DNA of 64,000 bases from Malaya genurostris. Its lineage: Eukaryota; Arthropoda; Insecta; Diptera; Culicidae. The notes under the pieces are model-generated. The model was not told the origin of the DNA. It made no database searches and saw only the letters and a list, made by a program, of their open reading frames with translations. The translations under genes were made by a program, and so were the position numbers. Where the stretch lies: assembly GCF_030247185.1 (NCBI RefSeq), contig NC_080571.1, forward strand, positions 7,003,001-7,067,000. Direction: 5' to 3'. The first letter of the stretch is position 1. Each line of letters begins with the position of its first letter. Positions 1-9,867 of the stretch are shown here, in pieces.

Positions 1-43
1 ATCGAGTTATGTCTCTGACATTACCTTCCTGTCTTTTTTTAAG
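1..43 (+). repeat. 3' terminus of the H2B-like repeat family, cut by the window edge
   Basis: The string around GTTATGTCTCTGACATTACC followed by a T-run matches the right ends of the copies ending near 30161, 34779 and 63924. Only the last ~40 bases fall inside the window, so the body of this copy lies to the left. Confidence 0.6.
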
Positions 44-900
44 AGAATCAGAACAAATTGGCTCAGGTGGCGCGTTTCCAAAATCCATTGCTGTTTTGTC
101 AATGAATGTTAATGTCATCTACATTTAGTGGAGTGATCGTGTCGAAATTGTTGAAAGCTGAAGACCATTTTCGGGATGTGTTGATTCAATAAGGGCTGAG
201 GATAGTACCGTAAAGTGGTAGGTTTTTTGCTATTTTCCCGTTTCAAATTAAATTTTCTTGGGAACGGTGCCGAATATGGAAAACCCCACCTGACAATGTC
301 TTCGAAATTTAGTTGAGAATATTCTATGAAATTTTCAGAATGATTCATTAAGTTTAGCGGTCGTGTTGTATTTTTTTCTGACTGAAGAACTGCTGAAAAT
401 TGGAACGCTCGGAAATTCATACCTCTACTTGTTCATCGAATATCTTGACTTTGAAGGCTTGTAACATAAATCTACCGTGACAAAGTCTAGATAATTTAGT
501 TTAGATGCGATTAGTACATAAAAACATATATGTTATCGCGATAAAAATGAAGTCTTGTATTTTTCTGTGAAACAAAGTCAGTTTCAATGCATCCACCATT
601 TTTTTACGCTTTGGTTTCCTGATAGCATTCTGAAAGAAGTGAGAGAAATGAAATTGGCTCGACAAGGCTGCCAAACACACAGACATTCAATCTTTGTGAA
701 AGTTGAATATTTTTTCATTGTTCATTGGAATCCATGTAATGTCCAACCTATACGATAGATTAATGTGATAAAACTTCTCATCAAAATAATAAAATGAATG
801 CTGGCAACAGTTTGCTTATATACGAGAGAGTACAAGAGAAATATGATGCGCAAAGGGAATTGAGCTAGCCACGTGGTCGAGGTGCAAAAAGCAATTGTGT
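44..900. other. No gene recognised; AT-rich spacer
   Basis: Only short ORFs under about 101 codons occur, on both strands and without family motifs. No TIR, TSD or tRNA-like structure was seen before the hAT MITE that starts at 909. Confidence 0.5.
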
Positions 901-1162
901 GCGATCGCCAAGGATGGCTTTTATCGTATCAAAGAACGCTCACTAGCAACTCTTCACACGATTGAATCAGTACCATCAAAGAGAGACGGATATCATCGCA
1001 ACAACAAAAACACGGCATGGCCCATTTAACATAGAATAGACACCAGTGCGAGAGCGAATTTCTCTCGATGACATTTCTGAGAATCAATGGTTAGCACGCT
1101 GCTGTGGGGATCCTCTCTGAAGGAACAAACGGTGATAATTGCGATAGAATCATTTTACTATT

Positions 1163-1823
1163 CAGTTTTTTGCAATGACTGAGCGGAAATATATATTGGA
1201 GAAGCCAAGTGAACGAAAAACTAACAGAAAAGATGAATTTTTGGAAAAAGATACGCTCAGAGACAGGACTCGAACCTGCGTTCTTATGCATTCCGTGCAT
1301 ACGCGCTACCATTTCGCCACTCTGATCTTGCTTTAGCCACTCTAAAACTCGAAACAGACATAGTAGCAACGTACATCTAACATGGTCTACATCCTGGCCG
1401 TCACCCGACCGATACCTTACATCCAAACATCTCCTCTGTCCATCAAACACTAGTCCTCTCGCTTTATACCTATTTCTCTGATCAACCATTGAGTAGGAGA
1501 GTGTATTTATAATCGCTTGTCACCTTCTTTAATGGTGCCAGTCGCTGGCTGGACATCGTCAACGACAGACCCCTATGAAGGTTGTATTGATTGTCTGCCC
1601 TTTCCTACCAGAAGCAGATTGTTACGGAAAATCAAACCGCAATTGTTTTTAACGATTTATTAATTTTAGTTTGACGTAAAGCCGCCATGACTAAGTTCAG
1701 TTTTTTGCAATGACTGAGCGGAAATATATATTGGAGAAGCCAAGTGAAAGAAAAACTAACAGAAAAGATGAATTTTTGGAAAAAGATACGCTCAGAGACA
1801 GGACTCGAACCTGCGTTCTTATG
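1163..1823 (-). mobile_element. tRNA-derived SINE insertion (two partial units) inside the hAT MITE
   Basis: CATTTTACTATT at 1151-1162 recurs exactly at 1824-1835, a 12-bp TSD typical of LINE-mobilised retroposons. Between them are two minus-strand copies of one SINE. One spans 1163-1490 with its full tRNA-like head; the other spans about 1640-1823 with a truncated head and a longer tail. The same SINE lies in plus orientation near 22640-22850. The unit order suggests a dimeric retroposon or a second SINE inserted into the first. Confidence 0.7.
1256..1326 (-). ncRNA. tRNA-like SINE head with a near-complete cloverleaf
   Basis: The minus strand folds as a tRNA: acceptor arms ATCAGAG/CTCTGAG pair at 6 of 7 positions. 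The A-box-like TGGCGAAATGG is followed by an anticodon stem TATGC/GCATA with a 7-nt loop ACGGAAT. The T-arm is GCAGG/CCTGT with loop TTCGAGT. It is embedded in a multi-copy repeat and carries C rather than U at position 33, so it is read as a SINE pol III head and not a functional tRNA gene. Confidence 0.65.
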
Positions 1824-2249
1824 CATTTTACTATTGCCGCTTATTCTAACTATGTGCATATAACCTTTGTATAAGTTGTGTCTATGAAAATGTCTGTGAA
1901 TGCTCAACACAAGAGTTTTGAAATATTGCAACCTAGTATGAGAATAATCAAGTTGAATCATCGATTCGATTTTCTGCGATAATTGTCAACTAGCGATTCT
2001 CTCTTGGGAAATTCTACACAGCAACGATCATTATCAGCCTGTAATACTCAGAGTATGAAGTGGAGCGAAGAAATGTAGAAAAATTCTCTCGCGGTTCATG
2101 CATTGAGAGACTCGAGTTCTTGTAGCATCTTCTACCGGATTGAAAATGTTGTATACAATATAGATATCAATATAGCAGCTTCTGTCAAATTTTCGGCAAT
2201 CACCAACTCTGGCGGTCGCTATGAAAATCATGATCTGTCAGTGATAAAA

Positions 2250-3100
2250 CGTGCTAAAAAAGCGAGCACTGGTCACAACGTTCTTGAATCTTTGAATACA
2301 TGTCTGACAACAGCCAGGAAGGCTGGTGATGGTAATGTAAAGCAAATTCGTAGAAGATACCACATTTATCGGTACGTACTGTGGCTACATAAAAAAATGT
2401 CTCCAACTTTCGTGCATACTTCAAAGCACCGCAAGGCCTGAAACCCGGGCTCACAAGTTGTAGAGCGAATAATTGACAAAACTTCCTGCGTGATAATGAA
2501 CACTGAAATTTATGTGTTGAAGGCTTTGAGCAGCTTCCCGGAATGTCTTTCTCTGCTGCCGTGCAACGGAACAGCGTAGAGGAGCATTTCAGGACGAAGA
2601 AAAAGGCCAAGTTTCCCAAAAAATATTTGATTTGGCAGGCAATATGCAGTTGTGGTGGAGCAAGCCAAACCTGTATCGCTGTTGAAAGAATTTAAGCAGC
2701 TTCCCGAAATGTCTATTTCTGCTGCCATGTAACGGAACGACGAAGAGGAGCATTTCAGGACAAATAAAAAGTCCAAGTTTCTCAAAAAAATATTTGGATT
2801 GGCAGGTAATGTGCAGGTATTCCCTCACTATTCTAGCCTGATTTGACATCTTGTGACTACGCCAAATATGTTTTGGAATGGTATAAGGCGAATGAAGTCC
2901 ATGTTGTACCAAAAGAGGCAAACCTACTTTACTGCCCGAAGTTGCGACCTATCGAGTAGAATTTAGTTCTCGTTAAGAAAGATCTCTTTCAATATAAAGA
3001 ACAAGCCACAACTATAGAAAAACTTCTAAAATCTGCAGAGACTCTAACGGCTGGAGTAAACTCAAAAGTTCGTAGTTTCTTCATGCAGGCTAATTAAGTA
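2250..3100 (+). pseudogene. ITmD37E (Tc1/mariner) transposase relic
   Basis: Remnants of a DD37E transposase can be followed in shifting plus frames. They are KAGDGNVKQIRRR (~2310-2350), a decayed first catalytic block reading CVIMNTEIYV (~2485-2515), FPKKYLIWQAICSCG (~2605-2655), and WYKANEVHVVPKEAN leading to CPKLRPIE (~2880-2958). The first motif, normally MDDETY, has lost its aspartates. The third catalytic E survives but the next codon is TAG. Reading resumes beyond it to a final TAA near 3098. Stops, frameshifts and an internal ~166-bp tandem duplication show it is dead. The minus-strand ORFs here are antisense shadows. Confidence 0.8.
2515..2816 (+). repeat. ~166-bp tandem duplication inside the transposase relic
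   Basis: The block beginning GCAGCTTCCCGGAATGTCT at 2530 recurs diverged at 2696, and the two can be aligned for about 120 bases. Both contain the FPKKYL-type coding segment, so the duplication happened within the transposase gene. Confidence 0.75.
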
Positions 3101-3229
3101 AGTATTATTAGTTTTAAGATGACTAATAATGCACAAATAAATGAATAAAAGATGCATCTTGGATTGAACTAACAGCAAACTTGTTTTATTCTAAACTCAA
3201 TCTGTCCAGATTTTGTCACGAGCAAGCCT

Positions 3230-3345
3230 TACATTATTTTGAAGAAAAAAAGAGCTGCTGTATCCCATCTAATTCTTTTTGAAGCTTACGGAGAACATGC
3301 TCTATCGATGGCGACTTGTGAGCTTTGGCTGTGGCTTTGAACTAT
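3230..3345 (+). pseudogene. mariner (DD34D-type) transposase N-terminal relic
   Basis: One plus frame reads LHYFEKKKRAAVSHLILFEAYGEHALS followed by a TCELW-like segment (~3232-3335). This matches the N-terminal helix-turn-helix region of mariner transposases, where an AYGE..LS..TC pattern is recurrent. Stops follow directly and no catalytic region continues on this strand. Confidence 0.55.
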
Positions 3346-3394
3346 TTAATATTTGGAGTTTCAGTGTAAAAATTTTTCTTCTTGCAATTGTGAA

Positions 3395-3870
3395 AGTTTC
3401 AATCTAAAGGTTATTTGCCTCTTCATACCAGAAAAACTTTCTGACCCTGGTTATTGAGGGGTTTACCTAAAAGTCGTATTTGTTCTTTGGACACATAACC
3501 GATTTCACTATTTTTTATGTTTCATCTTCGACTCGTCGGAGCAGAGCAGTTCAAATTGAACAGCTTAGTGCACAAACATAGACAGTTCAATTTGAACCGC
3601 TGAGCAGACGTAAAATTCACGCTATTTGCGAAACACTTTTTTATTTTGCGCCGAAGCGCTATGTCTTTTCTAACGTCCCGAAGGAAACGAACGAAGAACT
3701 ACAAGTTTAGTCTTAGTTCTTGCACTAAGCAGTTAAACCGCTCTGCACTGACCACGAAGTCCACGAGTCGAAGACGAAACGTAAAGAATAATTTCTGACC
3801 CTCTATGCGAGGTTAGGAATCGAACGAAAACCAAAGCCAAACTTAAAAACAAATGGCGGAGAGGGAAAAC
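3395..3870 (-). mobile_element. tRNA-Glu-like SINE relic, interrupted
   Basis: The segments at 3395-3448 and 3792-3870 together resemble the SINE at 39717-39840 and 60228-60345: CCAGAAAAACTTTCTGACCCT, then CTATGCGAGGTTAGGAATCG, which is a decayed inverted B-box. They are separated by an insertion at 3449-3791. Confidence 0.5.
3449..3791. mobile_element. 343-bp insertion containing a MITE-like inverted repeat, 11-bp TSD
   Basis: TTTCTGACCCT at 3438-3448 is repeated exactly at 3792-3802. Inside, TTTCATCTTCGACTCGT (~3520) and ACGAGTCGAAGACGAAAC (~3764) form an inverted repeat. Next to it are two near-identical copies of CAGTTCAA(A/T)TTGAAC. There is no coding potential. TSD length suggests retroposition, although the inverted repeats suggest a DNA-element part. 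Confidence 0.65.
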
Positions 3871-4119
3871 GTTAGTCGCTAATCCTATTCTAATCATCTA
3901 CACGACATAAGAAAAAAACCAGAAGGTTAAAAAATTGGTTTTTCATGAGCTGAATGATAGACAGTAGGAAAGTAGGTGAAAAATGTTGCTTTCTCGACAT
4001 GATGCATGGGAGATGAGGAATGGACTTTTTTGAGGATCTAAAGTGTATAGAATCATGGATCGACTTTGGATAATCATTGCTATCAACTGCAAAATCAATA
4101 GGGTGTTCCAGTAAATCTA

Positions 4120-4594
4120 AGCACGATTTAAAAATAACTTTACGAGTTTAGTTTTTGAGTAAATCAAAGTTGAGCTGATGTGTGAGGGCTCGCATCTTCA
4201 TGATGGAGGACGATTCGTCTTCTGTTGTTCGTTTTGCGAATTTCTCCTAAGATTTATCTTAGCTTGATAAATACGGCAAACGAATGATTATGTACCATTC
4301 CAAACTGATCGACTTACATTGTTTCAGTGGCACAGTTGCCACATGACCCGTTCTTCCGAAGTAAAGGGTGATCATTTGCTTCGAGGTGTTTCGAGTGCGA
4401 AAACACTTTCGTTGCCTTTCGCTCGTCTTGGGAGACCCATGAAGTCGATTGCTGATTTGCTTCAAGCTCATACGCATAGATCCATGATATACGTCTTTTA
4501 AGCATTCGCGGTTGTATTCCTTAAGAGACCAATGCGAACAAATCTTTCTTACGACTAAATGTTCATGCAATATCAAATGAACGGCTGAAAGCAA
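4120..4594 (-). pseudogene. mariner (DD34D-type) transposase relic
   Basis: The minus strand encodes recognisable mariner blocks in two frames. They are LHEHLVVRKICSHW (~4565-4525), SWIYAYELEANQQST (~4490-4440) corresponding to the DESWIYxYxxE region, and TGHVATVPL (~4350-4325). Further down, RRRIVLHHEDASPHTS (~4225-4180) corresponds to the second catalytic block usually written HHDNASxHT. The frame changes and the aspartate shift in HHED show inactivation. The N-terminus and the third catalytic region are absent. Confidence 0.7.
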
Positions 4595-5052
4595 AAATCG
4601 GATAAGTGCAACTTAGTTTGGAAAACCCGTTCAAGTATTTTTGAACTTTGAATACAAAAACCGGACAAAAACTTAACCGGTTCTTCCAAAACAAATGTAT
4701 TTATCCGGTTTTTGCATTCAAAGTTTTTACAAACTGCCCTGCGCAGCATAGATCAAGTTGCCCTTAACAAACAAGCAAACCATGCTTCGTACACAGCGAC
4801 AGTCGGTTAAAACTTTGAATGCATAAACCGTACAAATACAGTTGTTTTAGAAGAACCGATTAAGTTTTTGTCCGGTTTTTGCATTCAAAGTTATTTTGTC
4901 CGGTTCTTGCAGAAAAGATGTTTTTAAACGATTCTTGCATTGCAAAATCCATGCCCGGTTTTTGCTCTCAATATTTTTATCCGATTTTTGCATTCAAAAA
5001 TACTTAAACGGGTTTTCCAAATTAAGTTGCAATTTTTGCTTTCAGCCGTTCA
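4579..5052. mobile_element. Palindromic MITE with internal CCGGTTTTTGCATTCAAAG repeats
   Basis: The outer arms (GAACGGCTGAAAGCAAAAATCG at the left, its complement near 5010-5052) are inverted for ~90 bp. An inner pair (~4676-4731 and ~4808-4860) is also inverted, and the motif TCCGGTTTTTGCATTCAAA recurs in both orientations. There is no credible ORF. Confidence 0.65.
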
Positions 5053-5094
5053 AATGTACGCAAGTAGAACTAATGTCTCTATTTCACGGTATGT

Positions 5095-5765
5095 CACATT
5101 CTATAAGGGTTTGTTTACTTGGATCAGGGTCATTTCGCCGAAAGCCATTTCACCGAAAGCCATTTCGCCGAAAGTCATTTCGTCGAAAGCCATTTCACCG
5201 AAATCCATTTCGCCGAATGGGCCATTTCTCCGAATGCCTTTTCACCGAAACCCATTTCGCCGAGTCCTGCAATTGCTTTAATATCATAATTGAAATTGAT
5301 TTAAAATATAGACAAATGGAAGATGATATTGGTATCGCTCGTTTTGTTGACCTACAATTGTACTTCTTGAATAAAGATTGATTATTGTACTCTTGAATAA
5401 ATATTGATTGATGAACCTTAGAACGGAGTTCTTATGAAAACTGGTTGACTATTAGCTACTAAGCATTAAAGTAATTGCACAGGTGTATCAACCAGCCAAA
5501 TGTATGTGGTATTTTTCGTTTACTAAGTGAAAATGGAAAAAAAATCTAATGCGACTTCGCCACATCGCTTTGGTTGGTGTGCTGTCCGACTTCGCTACCT
5601 ACGCTACTTAGCTTTGAGTAGACCGAGTAAACGAGGCGGTTACAGGTTTGTATGCAGGACGCCAACGCTTCCGACAGCGGGTCGGCGGCCGACTCAGCTG
5701 GTTGTCGCCTCGGCGGCTTTCGGCGAAACGATATTCGGCGAAATGACCCACTCCCGTTTACATTT
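5095..5765. mobile_element. Element bounded by inverted GGTCATTTCGCCGAAAG ends, with a minisatellite
   Basis: AGGGTCATTTCGCCGAAAGCC (~5126) is mirrored by GGCTTTCGGCGAAA and GGCGAAATGACCC (~5715-5750). Between them the left part is a minisatellite. The intervening GC-richer stretch (5520-5710) has no recognisable protein. A relic of the same end is seen near 58360-58385. Confidence 0.55.
5127..5262 (+). repeat. ~16-bp minisatellite, CATTTCGCCGAAAGC unit
   Basis: About eight imperfect units of CATTTCRCCGAAANC follow one another. Two ORFs crossing it encode repetitive KAISP or RRKPF peptides, which is an artefact of the repeat. Confidence 0.85.
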
Positions 5766-5860
5766 ATTCAACAATTTGACCCGCGCCCGTCGGAATCCAG
5801 TACCACATTGTTAGGATCTCGATCACATGGTCGAAAGCGATACGTAATGTCACAATTCAG

Positions 5861-6244
5861 TTGAATCTACTTCATAAACAATTATTACCAGAAATTGAAT
5901 TAAGACGATCGAAACGCTGTTTTAAAAATACTACTCAAATGAAAAAATATAAGCAGCAACCTACATACTACTTAAATATATCGCATTTAACTCTGAGACT
6001 CGATGTAACGTTATTTTTAGCAAATGTAAATCCATCAGACGGTAAATGTAAAATTATGTCATTTGTGGAGTTCTTAATCAGAGGACGTACATTTGATCTA
6101 TGGGAGTGTGAAATTTTTTCCCAGCTATTAACAGAAAAATCTGTTTTTATAGCGATTACAAAACCCCAGCGCCGTAGTGAGGGCGAGGCGAGTGAGGCGA
6201 CCGCCTCGGGCGCCAACATCCAGGGGGCGCCAAAACATGATTGA
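5861..6244 (+). other. Unassigned open stretch ending in a GC-rich repeat motif
   Basis: A 127-codon plus ORF is open here but shows no family motif, and its last part is the low-complexity GGCGAGGCGAGTGAGGCG / CCTCGGGCGCCA motif. A similar CTCGGGCGCCA motif recurs near 8920 and 43945, which suggests a transposon end rather than protein coding. Confidence 0.3.
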
Positions 6245-6924
6245 ATTGGTAAAAAAATGTTGTACAGTTAGTTAATGAAAACATAAAATTCTTACTCCCT
6301 CAAAGGAATTATCATTCCCGAGAATTACCATTTGGGAAATCTAAATTTAAATAAATACAGACAGATATCTACTGTACCGATATCGCACGTTTTGACGTAG
6401 GACTGCTCTTTGATCTTTATAGGAAGGCGAATTCAAAATATGATACAAAACAGTACGAACAGTGGTCAGGTCACATCGATTCGAATAGATAAAACTATAT
6501 ATTTGAGGTAGTTGGTGGTCGAAACTTTAATAAATAACGAACAATGTACAATTTTCCATGTTTACCAAGCCGTACTCATAGCTTCCCCTAACAGAGAAGA
6601 CAATTTCGTTTACAATAAATCTCTAATTTCGCATAGAATGGTCGCGACTATTTAAAGTGAACCTTTTCACACAATCGAAATTAGTATTGAATCGACTTGA
6701 ATTCTGTACGTTTCGTTTGTGTCGAGAAAATGGATTTCATGCTCATCAGCTTTCTGTAGATTTTTATGCGCCGTTCGCCTTGCATGAGAGGCAATGATTT
6801 TTGTCGGAGTTCTGCTGATTTTACCCTTTCAAGATGCTGAACGACCTCGATCATCGAGAGTTGCATGATTTTTATCAGGGGTGACATTAGGCATCCAAGT
6901 AGAGTTGACTTGCCCGTACAAATC

Positions 6925-7137
6925 AAAGCAAAGGCTTGGCATTACATTATATTTTATGAATTTGTCCTTTCTGTTTCAACAGATTTCGAAGTCAATTCTC
7001 AGCGTTCAGAATCATTGCATGACTACTACTACGATATTACTGACACTAACAATCCTTCCATCCAGATCGGGACTCAAACATACAACAACTGGCTTGTAAG
7101 ACCAGCGCTCTATGCATTGAACCGCCGACCCTTTTCC
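6925..7137 (-). mobile_element. tRNA-Val-like SINE, copy 1
   Basis: This minus-strand element closely follows the SINE at 47044-47253. Its head has an inverted B-box region ATCGGGACTCAAAC and an anticodon arm CTGGCTTGTAAGACCAG. The 3' end is CAAAGCAAAGGCTTGG at the low-coordinate side. An internal (TAC)n-like slippage, GACTACTACTACGA, is present. No clear TSD was found. Confidence 0.7.
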
Positions 7138-7334
7138 GTATAAGGACAAATAAAGACAAAAAGTATTCCGTTTTTGATTGAATTATGTTAACACAATATC
7201 TCTCATCACCAACATAAACAAACTAATGGTACTTTTCAGGAAATTTAAAATTCGGGAAAAATGTCGAAAGTACATTTCACCGTGCTGCTTATAAGGATAT
7301 GAGATAACTGCTTCCTAAATGTTCAAAACAGAAA

Positions 7335-7790
7335 CTACTACATGAAATGAGAAGTCCCGGCCCGGAGGATTTTTTACCGTGAAAATTTTTCTATTCTACA
7401 GTAAAATCTCCATCTAGAGCAATACACTTGACCCATCGGTCCTCCAACATGTTGATGTCCTTGGAAAAAAAGCATTCGACAGCATTCGACGAAAATTTCT
7501 TTCCCTGGAGAAATCTTATCAGGTTTGGAAATAAATAATAGTCGCTGGGGGCCAGGTCTAGAGAATACGGGGGATGGTACCCATACCACTTTTATTCTAA
7601 ATACTGAAACTCGTCTTTTTCCATAGCTTGATGACAACTAGAACTCGTCTGATACGATCAGCTGCTATTCAAGCACTAGTGGATAGATTGTCGTGAAATT
7701 CGGTATTTGATCATCTATCTAGAGGCTTGTTGTCAACAAAAATATACACAGCTCGAACTCGAACGGCTGGGACTTTTCATTCCATGTAGT
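7335..7790 (-). mobile_element. Internally deleted mariner with TIRs and a C-terminal transposase relic
   Basis: The ends ACTACATGAAATGAGAAGTCC (left, ~7337) and, inverted from ~7790, TACTACATGGAATGAAAAGT are matching TIRs. Inside, the minus strand at 7637-7374 carries mariner C-terminal fragments with frame disruption: a FSRPGP..LLFISKPDK region like the SPGLAPSDYxLFPKLK block, then VGGPMGQVYC like the RWTKC motif. At ~456 bp the element keeps only a third of a mariner, so it is non-autonomous. Confidence 0.65.
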
Positions 7791-7884
7791 AACAGTGGTT
7801 TTGGCAATAGTTGTGTAGTCCTATGTCAATAGTTCGAAAAACCCAAAGGACTATTCCTTGTAGTGTAGTGTTTCATGCTAGGTT

Positions 7885-8549
7885 CATTAGGGTGCCAATA
7901 TTTTAGGGCTTTTTCTAATTTCGTAAAGCGGTAGTGTTCAAAAGTTAAAGCACCTAAAAAAATTCCTATACAAAATTTAAGCAAAATCGGATAAAAGTTT
8001 CAAAATTTTTGATCCTGAATAATCGCCATAAGGGGCGGGAGATATTTTCCTGGCGTCAAATGTCTTAAAATTGTCTGAAACGTCGACTTCCAGTGTCAGA
8101 TCGTAAATGTATTTTTGATGTCAAATATCTTATGGGGGACGGGTATAGCGTGATGGGTTAGATGATGCCTTTCACGCAGCCCATAGTGCTAGAAAGCATT
8201 TCTGGCCCGAAGAGGCGAATGACCTTAAGGTTAAAACCTCTATGATTGAAACAACAAACAACAACAAATATCTGAAAATTGCCCTTAACGTCGAGATAAC
8301 ACCAGATCTAGAGATTTTATTCAATTCTTAGACATTTGGATACAAATAATATCGATTTCAAAGTTTCAGAGTTAAACGAAAATGTTAGTTTTTTTTCTAA
8401 GTTTCAAAGTCGATTTAAAAAAAAACTAATTTTAAACTTTTAGATCACGAAGTTTCAAGCAATTCTAAGACATTTGTCATCAAATCAAATTTTATTTTGA
8501 TTTCGGAAATTTCATGGTTTCATGACAGCTATAATCAATTCCTCTTTTT
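7885..8549. mobile_element. Relic of an AGGGTGCCAATATTTT repeat with a SINE inside
   Basis: The start AGGGTGCCAATATTTT and the text CTAATTTCGTAAAGC match the palindromic element at 44600-44980. The far part, with GCAATTCTAAGACATTTG and ATCAAAT, is also shared with the 36830-37010 and 44985-45050 stretches. A SINE at 8131-8264 interrupts it. Confidence 0.5.
8131..8264 (+). mobile_element. tRNA-Glu-like SINE with 9-bp TSD
   Basis: CAAATATCT flanks the element at 8122-8130 and 8265-8273. The A-box-like TAGCGTGATGGGTTAG is followed by an anticodon-arm-like GCCTTTCACGCAG containing TTC. The body GAAGAGGCGAATGACCTTAAGG is shared with minus-strand copies at 39717 and 60228. The tail is an AAC-rich tract, as in many SINEs. 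The B-box section is shortened. Confidence 0.7.
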
Positions 8550-8591
8550 ACGCGTAATATAATAGTTTTCATAAACTATTATATTACGCGT
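8550..8591. repeat. Perfect 19-bp hairpin with TCAT loop
   Basis: ACGCGTAATATAATAGTTT at 8550-8568 is exactly complementary to 8573-8591, with a four-base loop. A further ATTACGCG follows. It could form a strong stem in RNA or extrude as a cruciform, but no adjacent gene gives it a role. Confidence 0.85.
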
Positions 8592-9833
8592 AAATTATTA
8601 CGCGCTTTCATAAAACCTTTTGCAAGGTCTAAAAACTTAACAAGACCAAATCACCGAAAATTAAAAAAAACTAGAGCAAGAATTAAACAACTAAACATTG
8701 TTAATGCAACTTTCTCACAAGCTACTTTAGTGCCAATGTGTAGTTTAAAGTATATCTATGACACATTTGTTGTGGGCTATAGGATTTACTACTTGTTAGG
8801 TTAAGTCTAATTTGCATTATGGACAATTTCATGCCCGCCATTTTGTTGAAGTAATGTGTGTTCGTTTCTATAGTGTTTTGTTAAAAACTGACGGGGGCGA
8901 CTCTTTTTGAGTTCGCCTCGGGCGCCAAAAATGCTCACCACAGCTCTGCAGAACCCGAAGCAGCAGCGAAGCTGATTCTTCCCAAAGTAGTTTTAAAAGC
9001 AATTCTTGATTCAAACAAAACTGTAAAGCTGTAGCATAACCTACAAATTTACTAAAGAAGTAAAAGTACCTAATTTTCTATTGAATTCTAGTGCAAAATT
9101 CAATCGCTCAAACTATGTTTGGTTCGTGGCCACTCGACAGCTCCCATCTAGAAGGAAACGTGAAATGCTTTCAATTTGCAATTGAAATTGAAAATGAGTT
9201 GAAGTTGATTAAATAAATGTGCTGCACTGTGTTCTTCTACAGAGGACAGGCAAACAAATAGCATTGTGAACTCAATATAGCATAAGTAAAGATGTTTACC
9301 CACCTACAAGTTCAATACCATTTCACAGTTTCGCCTTGAGCACTTCCAATTGTGTTAGCTGTAATGGTGTAAACATTTGTCACTATCGTAGGGAAGAGTT
9401 CGATGAAGTAATGTCAAGCTCAGCAGCTTCAGCGGTTGCCGAATCCCAATGTACCAAACTTCAAACGATCCAAGTCTCCAACTGAGACCAAAGAACCGAA
9501 CATTGTACCCGGCTTCGATGAATTAGTATGGGGCACGTCTAAACTGGAAACAATTCACCGCTGTTTTTGAAAAGAAGGATCATATTACGGGAACATAATC
9601 AGCCTCGCACATTGGAGAATGAAACCTTCGAATGGCACCATACTTGTAAGCCGCCGTTGTCAACAGCTCTCGATTCGCCTAACGCTATTCTTTTGCCAGG
9701 AGTACACCGAGTGTGTGTGTGTGTGTGCGTGTTTTCGTTCGTGGGCGGATAGACAGACCATGGCAGGATGTCGGAGAAGCTAGACTTACACCGCGACTGT
9801 TATTATTATGGTTTCATTTGAGGCGGTCGCTCT

Positions 9834-9867
<34 letters not shown>

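Larger units (their letters stand above)
909..2211 (+). mobile_element. hAT-type MITE, copy 1, split by a retroposon
   Basis: The ends are CAAGGATGGC on the left and, read inward from the right, CAGAGTTGGTG. The flanks GCGATCGC (901-908) and GCGGTCGC (2212-2219) match at 7 of 8 positions, as expected of an aged hAT 8-bp TSD. The body is shared with 12173-12861 and, inverted, with 48152-48841. It is longer than those because 1163-1823 is inserted in it. There is no transposase ORF, so it is non-autonomous. Confidence 0.8.

Noticed and set aside
1256..1326. Functional tRNA gene
   Set aside because: The cloverleaf is good, but the sequence is the head of a multi-copy SINE, position 33 is C, and other copies are decayed.
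2254..2921. Three overlapping minus ORFs of 91-121 codons with repeated FVLKCSS and GSR segments
   Set aside because: They are antisense to the duplicated ITmD37E transposase relic, whose conserved motifs are on the plus strand.
4896..5381. 161-codon plus ORF and a 113-codon partner
   Set aside because: Both run through the CATTTCGCCGAAAG minisatellite and the palindromic MITE; the KPF/AISP repeats come from DNA repeats and there is no domain.
9567..9752. 61-codon ORF ending in CVCVCVF
   Set aside because: Its end is a GT microsatellite and no other coding evidence exists.
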